A stretch of DNA of 64,000 bases from Microvelia longipes (Eukaryota > Arthropoda > Insecta > Hemiptera > Veliidae). Below, piece after piece: positions 56,691-64,000 of this stretch; position 1 is the first letter of the stretch; each line of letters starts with the position of its first letter. The translations under genes and the position numbers were made by a program. Below the pieces are notes generated by a model that worked only from the letters and a program-made list of their open reading frames with translations, did not search any database and was not told the DNA's origin. The stretch is taken from positions 8,158,866 through 8,222,865 of the forward strand of contig JACMZG010001913.1 in assembly GCA_018340805.1 (NCBI GenBank), given 5' to 3'.

Positions 56691-57848
56691 TCAGTTCTTT
56701 GAACTCTGTCCCTTGTCCGATTGAGCAGATGGATCTGTAACAGGAAATTTATAAGTTTCTTTCCTGGGTCGTTTAATGTTAGACAAATGGATATTCTGTC
56801 TGGTATTGTAGTGTTGAGGCTGTATAGTCGCAGTTTTCTTGTCTTTGTTTATTGTCGTGATAGTTTCGGGTTTATATCTGTTATTTGTCTTTTGTTGTTT
56901 TTGTTTGTTAGCGACAAAAACATGCTTGGGTATTTCCGGAAGTGTTTCTCTGGTTTCATTGGCTTTGTTAATTACTTTTTCTTTCGTGCTTGCAATTTTG
57001 TCATTACATTGTGTATAAAGTAGTTTTGTTTTGTCTCTGTGTTTAATGATATAGTCGTTCGTCAGCTGTTTTTCTAAGTCAATGTCTAGTTGAGGGTTCG
57101 ATTCTATATGACCGGATATTATTTCAAATGGTGTTAATTTTGTAACAGAGTGTAGTGAGTTATTATATGCCAACACTGCATATTTCACTTTAATGTCAAT
57201 AGGCTCTTGTTTGAATTCTTCTCTATTATTAAGTAACCTGATATGCTCTACTAGAGTTGAATGAAATCTCTCGGCTACACCGTTGGATTCCGGATGTTGT
57301 GAACTGATCAGGTGTAAATTTATTTTGTGCAGATCAAGTAATTCTTTAACAAGGCTATTACTTATTTCGAGACCGTTATCAGCGACTATTTGTTTTGGGA
57401 TATTGTGGTGGGTGAAGAAATTTATAAGTTTATTAACTACTTCTATACCTTGTGCAGCATTTAAGCGATACGCTTGAGCGTATTTTGAAAATGAGTCTAC
57501 GATTGTCAGGAATTTATCTTTTTCTAGAGTTAGGGTATCGATGTGTAGAATTTCAAAAGGACGTGTGGCGGTCGGTGTTATGTTAAATTCTAACCTAAGA
57601 GGATGTCTATCATATTTTGATGCTTGACACACCGTACATTTATTTATATAAGTTTGAATAGATTTCCTTTGATTAGGCCAATAGTAAGTACGTTTAATTT
57701 TATTGTCTGTTTCGTCTACGCCTCTATGATTAGTTTTTCCTAGGTGGTAGTTCTCTATTATCTCGATAATACTGTTCTGATTGGTCACATCGACAAGTTT
57801 CTGAGTATATTTAACAAACTCAATTTGTGAGTGAGTAAAATTTCTCAT
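56691..57848 (-). CDS. pol: Integrase domain of pol
   Basis: A 385-codon open stretch. Zinc-binding HHCC: H35, H41, C71, C74. Catalytic triad D104 (HIDTLT), D157 (VADNGLE) and E193 (NGVAERFHS) with the expected 35-residue spacing between the last two. A C-terminal segment with KQKQQKTNNRYKPETI and a basic KRPRKE resembles the GPY/F-type domain. The protein would insert the cDNA into host DNA. It overlaps the preceding frame by one base at TAATG (57848), where a frame change is needed to join the rest of pol. Confidence 0.92.
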   Translation of the reverse strand: MRNFTHSQIEFVKYTQKLVDVTNQNSIIEIIENYHLGKTNHRGVDETDNKIKRTYYWPNQRKSIQTYINKCTVCQASKYDRHPLRLEFNITPTATRPFEILHIDTLTLEKDKFLTIVDSFSKYAQAYRLNAAQGIEVVNKLINFFTHHNIPKQIVADNGLEISNSLVKELLDLHKINLHLISSQHPESNGVAERFHSTLVEHIRLLNNREEFKQEPIDIKVKYAVLAYNNSLHSVTKLTPFEIISGHIESNPQLDIDLEKQLTNDYIIKHRDKTKLLYTQCNDKIASTKEKVINKANETRETLPEIPKHVFVANKQKQQKTNNRYKPETITTINKDKKTATIQPQHYNTRQNIHLSNIKRPRKETYKFPVTDPSAQSDKGQSSKN

Positions 57849-58210
57849 TACAATTTCACAGAATCGTTCATATACATCGTTTTCAAAGTATAGACAATAC
57901 CTGTTCTTTGGAACAATATACGTTTGTATAAATTTAATACGTCTTGTTCGAATTGGTTCTTTGAAAGTTGAACGTGCATCCTAGTCTTAGTGTCAAATAG
58001 CTTATCGATTTTTACCGCAGCAGGGCTATGGTCCACTAGCGAAATTAGTACTTGATTAGTACCATGATTGATTGGAGCATCAAGTATTGGGATGGTAATT
58101 GATGTGTTCCCTATTGCGTTCGAGTGTACTGTGTGATCGTCATCGTCGTCATCATTTATGTTCTGTGGGTCGTTATCTGGGTGTACAAAAAGTGATTCAG
58201 TTTCTATATT
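57848..58210 (-). pseudogene. pol: pol linker between RNase H and integrase
   Basis: Open in one frame from about 58210 to the stop at 57848: acidic DDDDDD, then VDHSPAAVKIDKLFDTKTR and EQDVLNLYKR. This is the poorly conserved connection domain. Frame breaks lie at about 58215 and 57850. Confidence 0.6.
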
Positions 58211-58740
58211 ATCGTTGTGTGAGGTGGTGGTTGGGGAGTACTGATAGTTCGGATAGTGTCAGTGATGTCCTGAGCTAAGTTTGACGGTCCAGGTGTCTGG
58301 TCAGTCATCGGTGGAAATAAATTGTCTCTAACTAAGTCACTTAGAAATTTATCGTCATCTTCTGTTACGTTTATCTCTACTCTGGAGAGAGCGTCAGCAT
58401 TAAGATTATGTGAGCCTTTTTTGTAAATTATTTCAAAGTCATATTCCTCTAACTTGAGTCTCCACCGCATAAGTTTAGAGTTGGGTTCTTTGAGATTAAA
58501 TAACCACTGTAAAGGCTTATGGTCTGAGAAAATTTTAAATTTCCGCCCATAGAGGTAAGGTCTAAAAAATTTTACACTCCAGACAATTGCTAATAGTTCC
58601 CGTTCAATCGTTGAGAGATTTGCCTCAGCGGTGTTTAAAAGTTCTACTAGCATAAGCTACTGGTAGATCATTACCGTTTTTAATTTGACTTAGCACAGCT
58701 CCTAGTGCTACGTTTGAAGCGTCGGTAGTGAGGATGAAAG
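58204..58740 (-). pseudogene. pol: RNase H domain of pol, frameshifted
   Basis: RNase H removes the RNA strand during reverse transcription. The leading ILTTDAS motif (first catalytic Asp) lies at 58738-58700 in one frame; an extra T in a T-run near 58637 shifts into the frame 58653-58204, which has [10 protein letters not shown] (catalytic Glu), [10 protein letters not shown] (Asp) and NADALSR (Asp). All four acidic residues are therefore present but split between frames. Confidence 0.85.
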
Positions 58741-60219
58741 GTTTAGAAAATCAGGGTATTGTAGGATTGGTTCGTTAATGAGTAAATTTTTACACGTATG
58801 AAAACTTTGCACATATTCAGGATCATTTAAATCTAACTTTTGTGTTTTCTTAAGGTACTTTGTCATCGGTTTTGTTAGTCGTGCTAGGTCCTTTAAAAAT
58901 CTTCTGTAATATGAGAGAAGGCCCACAAAGCCTTTAATCTCTTTTTGTGTCTTTGGGAGGGGGTAATTTTGAATGGCTTGAATTTTAGCAGGGTTTGGTT
59001 TGATTCCTTCCGGTGAAACTACATGTCCTAGGTATTCAACGGAATTCTTTAAAAACTCTGTCTTGTCAAGTTGAATTTTAAAGTTAGCCTGTCTAAGTCT
59101 TTCAAAAACTTGTCTTAACCGTAATAAGTGTTGTGCTAAATTGGTGCTGAACACAATGATGTCGTCTAAATATACTGCACATGGCACTCCTCTAAGCATG
59201 TCATTCATTACACGTTGAAAGGTACGCGGACTATTTCGAAGGCCAAAGGGCATTCGTACAAATTCAAAATGACCATTTTCCGTGCTAAATGCAGTTTTAG
59301 GAATACTACTCTCATCTAGTTCAATCTGGTGGAATCCGGAAGCTAAATCTATTGTTGAAAAGTATTGACAGTTGCCTAGTTGGTCTAGTAAGTCTGTTAT
59401 ACATGGAATTGGGAAGGGGCAGTCCACTGTTTTTTCGTTAAGCTTACGGTAATCAAAAACAATTCTCCATTTTTGTTTACCAGAAGCATCTAATTTCTTT
59501 GGAACTATCCATAAAGGTGAGTTCCAGGGAGAGTGAGATGGTCTTATAATGTTTTGCCGTAACATGTCTTCTATTTGGTATTGTACTTCTTTTTTATGAA
59601 TAACAGGATATCTGTAAGTCTTAGTGTATACAGGGATTTCGTCTGTCGTAGTAATGTTATGTTTGATTTTATTTGTAAAGGATAAAGGTTGGTCTCCTGT
59701 ATGGAAAATATCCGAAAATTCGTTGACTAATTTTTCTATTTCACGTTTCTCTTCAGAGTTCATATGATTTGTTCTAATTTTCGAAATGTCAAATGTAGCT
59801 TTTTTATTATCAAAAAAATGTACGTTTGGTTCTAATTCCGTAAAATCAGAGAAAGATTGCAGTGAAAAGGGGGTCAGGTTAGGAATGATTTGCGAGTCAT
59901 CTGTTTGGTTTCGTATTACACAATAAGCCATGTTATTAGACACTTTGAGTATTCCTTCTGGAATTTCTAATAGATTAATCTGTACATTAGGCATTAATGC
60001 TGTACCGTTCTTGATATTTTGTACCTGAATTTTGAAAACTTGTTCGGATTGAGGTTGTATTACTGTGGTCTTTTCTGATTTTCTTTGTTTTGTTGGTTTA
60101 GTCTGTGTCTCGGTTTTTGGTTGTTTTTGTTGAGTTTTTGTATTTTTATGTATTTTTGTATAGGTTTTATTTTGAGAACTAATGGCGGTAGTGTGAGTAC
60201 TGTATTGGTATTGGACCAC
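58708..60219 (-). CDS. pol: Reverse transcriptase domain of pol
   Basis: A 503-codon stretch. After a lysine and threonine-rich linker, the RT core spans roughly residues 195-400: WRIVFDYRKLN at 251, FSTIDLASGFHQI with D291, the MPFGLRNSP segment, and the catalytic YLDD at 350-353. The thumb and connection follow (YLGHVVSPEGI, FVGLLSYYRRF). The last dozen residues after QYPDF are out of frame; the correct frame resumes in the RNase H entry, so a break lies near 58740. An intact core domain, but not a full-length pol. Confidence 0.93.
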   Translation of the reverse strand: MVQYQYSTHTTAISSQNKTYTKIHKNTKTQQKQPKTETQTKPTKQRKSEKTTVIQPQSEQVFKIQVQNIKNGTALMPNVQINLLEIPEGILKVSNNMAYCVIRNQTDDSQIIPNLTPFSLQSFSDFTELEPNVHFFDNKKATFDISKIRTNHMNSEEKREIEKLVNEFSDIFHTGDQPLSFTNKIKHNITTTDEIPVYTKTYRYPVIHKKEVQYQIEDMLRQNIIRPSHSPWNSPLWIVPKKLDASGKQKWRIVFDYRKLNEKTVDCPFPIPCITDLLDQLGNCQYFSTIDLASGFHQIELDESSIPKTAFSTENGHFEFVRMPFGLRNSPRTFQRVMNDMLRGVPCAVYLDDIIVFSTNLAQHLLRLRQVFERLRQANFKIQLDKTEFLKNSVEYLGHVVSPEGIKPNPAKIQAIQNYPLPKTQKEIKGFVGLLSYYRRFLKDLARLTKPMTKYLKKTQKLDLNDPEYVQSFHTCKNLLINEPILQYPDFLNLSSSLPTLQT

Positions 60220-60571
60220 CTAATGTGTTTAGTTGGTTTTCTGTTAGATTAATTGTAGCTTGTAAAAGTCTTAGATTATCAAGTCCTAAAAGTCCGTCAA
60301 AATATGTATGGAATTTAAACAAATGAAATTTGAGTGTCATCGGTCGAGTCTGATAAAATTTATCACCTGGCACCAAGGTACTAAATTGTTGAATTGAGCA
60401 ACCATGGGCAGATGCAATCTGACATGGATCAGTATGTATTGATTGAGGGAAAAATTTCTGGGCTATGTCAGGAATAATAAAAGATTTGGAACTTCCTGTA
60501 TCGATCAAAATTTTAAGGTTGTCTTTTGTAATGATGTACGGAAGTGAACTCTCGGTGTTATATAAACTCAT
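60179..60571 (-). CDS. pol: Retropepsin (protease) domain of pol
   Basis: 130 codons with the active-site ILIDTGSS (Asp24-Thr-Gly) and the FDGLLGLDNL flap/C-terminal signature of retropepsins. It cleaves the polyproteins. It begins just after the gag stop in a different frame, as expected for ribosomal frameshifting between gag and pol, and its end overlaps the RT stretch in another frame near 60190-60219, which is an additional break. Confidence 0.9.
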   Translation of the reverse strand: MSLYNTESSLPYIITKDNLKILIDTGSSKSFIIPDIAQKFFPQSIHTDPCQIASAHGCSIQQFSTLVPGDKFYQTRPMTLKFHLFKFHTYFDGLLGLDNLRLLQATINLTENQLNTLGGPIPIQYSHYRH

Positions 60572-60575
60572 GAGC

Positions 60576-61580
60576 TCAATTTTCGTCCGAGGCCAGATTC
60601 TCTAAAAAATACTCTGACAAGTCATCAGGGTAATAGGTTTGTGTGTCCGTCTGTAGTTCACATGTTGTGTCTTGAGTTTCAGTTAAATTGTCAGTATTTA
60701 CCGCGTTAACTGTGTCTATTGCTGAACTAATGTCTTCCATGTTATACATCTGATCATTTGATCTAAAAGTGTTAGTTTTAGCCACTGTATTCCGCGTCGA
60801 AATCGACATCGGAGTAGGCACATATGGTTTAGGAATATTGTTAGATGTGCTGGGACCGGGTCGAGCGAAAGCATATTGGTTTTGATTAGGCGTCACAGGT
60901 TAGGTTTTGTACGAAAAGTTTGGTTAGTTGTTACTGGTTGCCTATTTTGTGTATATGGTCTTTGTTGAGTCCTGGGGGGGTTGAATGGTTGTTTTGTTTG
61001 TATGTTTGTTTTTGCTGTTCTAAATGAAACTGGAAGTCATTTGTCAACATGTTCAGTGCAGTGTTCAGGTCCGGTGGGTTCTTGGTCCTCATGAGACTAC
61101 CTATTGGTTCTTTAAGACCTTTAAGGAACACTCGTAATGCTAAATTACGCGTATATTCGCAAATTATTTCTGCTTCGGCGGCGATAGCACAAGTATTCTT
61201 CCAGTAGGGAATTTGTAAGTTAACAGTTTCTGTACTCGTGCGTAGAAGTCGAAAGGTGTTTCTGTCTGGTACTGTCTCATACACGACATTTCTATTGCAA
61301 GGGTATACCCGTCTCGTCGGTCACTGTAACTGTGAAGTAGTGCGGTTTTTAAGTCTTCCCAGGTTTTTACTCGCGAAGTACTAATTACTTCCGCGGCGGG
61401 TCCTTTTACTTTAGAGTATATCCCGTACATAAGATATTCATTTTGGAAATTGTCCGTTTCGTCTTTGTCATAAAACTTATTAACTAATTTTTCACATATT
61501 TCCAGAAATCGAGGTAGTAAGTGTGCCTCGCCACTAAATTCAGGCACCATCTCTAAATATTCCTTCTTTAAGGTTGCCAT
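60576..61580 (-). pseudogene. gag: gag: capsid/nucleocapsid, frameshifted
   Basis: Starts at ATG 61580 with MATLKKEYLEMVPEFSGEA, the usual opening of errantivirus Gag. Open stretches 61580-61220, 61225-60975 and 60896-60576 are in different frames. The C-terminal part is rich in Q, N and R around 60980-60900 and lacks a CCHC zinc knuckle, as is common in this group. Breaks are near 61220, at a seven-base G run near 60978 and near 60900. The capsid fold is suggested by YLMYGIYSKVKGPAAEVI and LRVFLKGLKEPIG. Confidence 0.85.
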
Positions 61581-62037
61581 TATAAAAACTTTAAATAAAA
61601 TAAAGAAAGTAATATGAAATTAATTATTTTAAAAAAATTGTGAGTACACAATATATCCTTTTTTTAAGAGGTTTTAAATATTTAACTTTATTTAAAAAAA
61701 ATTTAGAGTGTGTATATTTACTTATTTAATTTTTAAAAAAGATTAGTTAAATTTTATTTAAAATATTAGAAATTTGGTTTATGTTTTTTTTTGTAAAAAG
61801 AAAAATTATAAAAATGTGTGGAATGTCACTATTCCTTTCGTCAAACTCTCATAAAACGAGAACTGCTCGCTTTAATGAACAAATTTGAGTGGTAAAGTAC
61901 TTACAGAAAGGTGACCGTTACTGCCAGCATATTCCGTCTATCAGCCGCGATCATCCAAGCACTTTTAAAAAAAATTTTTTTGGTTCAAGTTAGTTAATTG
62001 TTAAAACAAACCGGGATTGTCAAATTCCGCTAACTTA
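61581..62037 (-). other. 5' leader of the provirus
   Basis: 457 bp between primer site and gag start, A/T-rich with several T-runs and A-runs. It would contain packaging signals and a splice donor for env mRNA; I could not fix these by eye. Confidence 0.5.
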
Positions 62038-62055
62038 ATCCTGCCGACTGCGCCA
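62038..62055 (-). other. tRNA-Ser primer binding site
   Basis: Minus strand TGGCGCAGTCGGCAGGAT directly follows the 5' LTR and is complementary to the 3' end of tRNA-Ser (CGACTGCGCCA), the primer known for 17.6 and 297. Confidence 0.85.
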
Positions 62056-62284
62056 GTTAACTATCAAGTTTAACAAATTAAGTTTTTAAAAAATGATTTA
62101 TTTAATTAACACAAATAATATAATCACAATTAGAAACTAATAATAATAACTTTTACTTCGTAGAGAAGGAGCTAAACGTAACTATAGAATTAGACTGAAG
62201 GTGGCCGCTTCCTGTCTAGGCTTTTATACTACTTTATATGATGAGTCAGCTTATGCTTATATCCACAGTATTGGGTGGATAACT
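62055..62284 (-). repeat. 5' LTR (230 bp)
   Basis: Holds the promoter: TATAAAAG at 62228-62221 and, about 32 bp downstream, an insect initiator TCAGT at 62198-62194. A polyadenylation AATAAA lies in the AAATAAATCATTT segment near 62100. Two bases shorter than its partner. Confidence 0.9.
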
Positions 62285-62323
<39 letters not shown>

Positions 62324-62409
62324 TATATATATATATATAAAGTTTCTATTTCTCCAATATATATATATATATATATATAATATATATATATATAAAGAAA
62401 GTGTCTAGA

Positions 62410-62489
<80 letters not shown>

Positions 62490-62612
62490 TCAAAAAAAAG
62501 TATTTTTTCGTCATAAGGGACCTCTGAAAGGGATTTGTGTCGTGGTCCGAGGTTCGAATTCCGCCATGACGCCTATCCCATTAGGCGAATTTTCAAAGGA
62601 AATTCGCTAAAA
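62285..62612 (+). repeat. Composite repeat, copy C, right part
   Basis: After the provirus the TA run continues (62285-62485) with an embedded AAAGAAAGTGTCTAGAATAC phrase that normally precedes the TA core, then the end block CCTCTGAAAGGGATTTGTGT, GGTTCGAATTCCGCCATGAC and GGCGAATTTTCAAAGGAAAT TCGCTAAAA. The repeated core phrase shows that the TA region was duplicated or rearranged around the insertion. Confidence 0.65.
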
Positions 62613-63299
62613 CAGAAACAAAATGAACGTTTTTAAAGAAACCTCATAAAGGTTTTACACAGATTGTTTTTTTGAACACGCTAAATTGCAGTAATGGCGG
62701 CAATATATGAATTACTTTTACGTCCTAGGAGTTTTTTTTTGCATTTATAACTGTCCTCGGAGGTGAAAAGTACTAAATAACCTCCTATAACAATAATGAT
62801 TGGCTTCTCATCCTAAAAACGGTCCAATAAAGTGCTCAATTACGTACTACCTCAAAAAAAATATTAATTGTATAAATTTTTAAAAAATTAATATTTACCG
62901 ATATTACTAATTAAATTAAATTAATTAGTAGAATAATAATTAAACTAAAAGAAATAACATTACCAATAAAAAAAAAAATAAAGAAGTAAGATTCGCGGCA
63001 AAAAGCTATAGTTGGTTGGTTCGTTTGAAATCCCAAGGTCAATGCTAAAACTAACAAATGTTCAAAACCCATTTTTTTTATACCAGTTTTCATTGTATTG
63101 CGAGTTATTTTTTAAGCCCGCAATGCTCAAAATTATCATATAAACCTGGATCTAAAATGTTTTAGACAAAGACGTTCGGATATCAGTAAAAAAAAATTTA
63201 CTTGATAGTTGTTTACCATACGTTTCGTTCAAATTCTGATATTATTGCTTAGAATTGGGGTAAATAATTATTATTTTATTAGTCTGCGCTATCTTTTGT
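62613..63299. other. AT-rich intergenic DNA
   Basis: Mostly unrecognised. 62800-62860 (CTTCTCATCCTAAAAACGGT CCAATAAAGTGC) faintly recalls repeat R. Confidence 0.35.
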
Positions 63300-63490
63300 A
63301 AATAGTCACGTGAATATTTAATAAATATTGATATTTATATATATATTTATATGATATTATATAATATCATATAATTTATATAAATATCATATAATTTATA
63401 TGATATTATATATATAATATCATATAATTTATATATATTTATATAAATATCATTATAATTTATATGATATTTATATAAAATATCATGTAA
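63300..63490. repeat. AT-only palindromic repeat
   Basis: Alternating ATATCATATAATTTATA and TATAAATTATATGATAT words pair with each other over about 170 bp. Confidence 0.7.
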
Positions 63491-64000
63491 ATTGGTTGGC
63501 TGAGAGGTTTGTCAGAACGTTAAATAGATGTAAAATATTTATATAAATAAATTTTAATAAATTAGTAAATAGTTGAATAAATAGCATTTATTCAAATATT
63601 TTAAATTTAAAAAGACCCCCTAAAAAATACAGTGCCTCCGTCACGCGAATAGCTGCTAATTTTAAATTATTTCTGTTTAAATTAAATTCTTACATATATC
63701 TTCTTACATTTGGGACGAGTGAACCCGATTATGAGCAGTATAAGGAGTTATATAGTTGTATAAGGTTATATAATTGTATAATATATGTATTATTTATTAT
63801 ATGTATAATATGTAGTATTAGTTATATGTAGTATATGTATTATTATTGTATATGTATTACATAATTGTATAAGGAGTTTGAGGAGTTAAGATTACTAAAA
63901 CCAAAGCTCTATTGATGCTTTTTTATTTATGTTGGTACACATTAATTAAAGAATAACTATTTCCTCAAATTCGCGATTCAAAGAGATAGTTGTAAGGTTG
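63491..64000. other. AT-rich intergenic DNA with short tandem words
   Basis: 63730-63870 repeats TATATGTATTATT- and TTGTATAAGGAG-like words. No gene recognised before the window ends. Confidence 0.4.

Larger units (their letters stand above)
54849..62284 (-). mobile_element. Errantivirus-like LTR retrotransposon (endogenous provirus)
   Basis: Whole-element entry, 7436 bp on the minus strand. Paired LTRs of 232 and 230 bp begin AGTTA and end TAACT; a tRNA-Ser primer site and a purine tract sit where expected. Internal order is gag, protease, reverse transcriptase, RNase H, integrase, env, as in insect errantiviruses of the gypsy/17.6/297 type. TATA flanks both ends (54845-54848 and 62285-62288), a 4-bp duplication in a TA run, which fits the known TATA-like target choice of this group. 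At least nine frame breaks disrupt the ORFs although the LTRs are nearly identical. As assembled it cannot make intact proteins. Confidence 0.93.

Overview
This window is AT-rich, repeat-dense nuclear DNA from an arthropod, most probably an insect. The evidence is one spliced animal gene and a gypsy-family retroelement with the three hallmarks of insect errantiviruses: AGTTA...TAACT LTR ends, a tRNA-Ser primer site, and an env reading frame with an RxKR plus fusion-peptide module. No species can be named from the sequence alone. There is no prokaryotic gene organisation.

The one confident host gene is PSME3 (proteasome activator PA28/REG gamma) on the minus strand, 13695 down to 6302. Six coding exons with GT/AG junctions and consistent phase give a 246-codon protein. 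Its introns (121 to about 1960 bp) carry a 5S-rRNA-like SINE, foldback elements, small inverted-repeat elements and tandem arrays.

Nearly everything else is mobile or satellite DNA. From left to right: a MITE with perfect 60-bp inverted ends (1.3 kb); a 1.4-kb element with long inverted ends (3.3-4.7 kb); a LINE tail (5.3 kb); PSME3 (6.3-13.7 kb); a microsatellite-cored repeat (14.3 kb); a possible recombinase-like N-terminus (15.4 kb); a 5S-headed SINE (16.8 kb); a hAT-type MITE whose end has been amplified about 26-fold (17.4-18.7 kb); a GC-rich island (19.5-20.4 kb); tandem arrays (20.5, 22.9, 25.7, 28.1, 32.9 and 33.3 kb); a composite palindromic repeat (34.7-36.3 kb); a tRNA-headed SINE (37.4 kb); a Harbinger-like element with a Myb-like N-terminal ORF (41.9-43.0 kb); broken LINE reverse-transcriptase pieces (44.7-45.9 kb); a 5S-like SINE split by a hAT-type MITE and carrying its own 61-bp array (49.7-51.0 kb); and two more copies of the composite repeat (51.9-54.8 kb). 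The last composite copy is interrupted by the 7.4-kb errantivirus-like provirus (54849-62284, minus strand). The final 1.4 kb is AT-rich.

The most interesting signals are structural. (1) Two copies of a long palindrome (34.7 and 51.9 kb) have loops in opposite orientation relative to the same right-hand context, and variants specific to each copy are mirrored in both of its arms. (2) The 13.0-kb and 17.4-kb copies of one hAT-type MITE show a plain element and the same element with its subterminal 41 bp expanded into a satellite. (3) SINE-like repeats with a 5S-rRNA-like promoter recur across the window, and one shares its body with a tRNA-headed SINE. (4) The word GCGAAGC, known as an unusually stable DNA mini-hairpin, sits at the centre of several otherwise unrelated palindromes and arrays. 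(5) The provirus LTRs differ only by two single-base length changes, yet its ORFs are broken many times, often at homopolymers; this suggests either residual read errors in the assembly or very recent decay.
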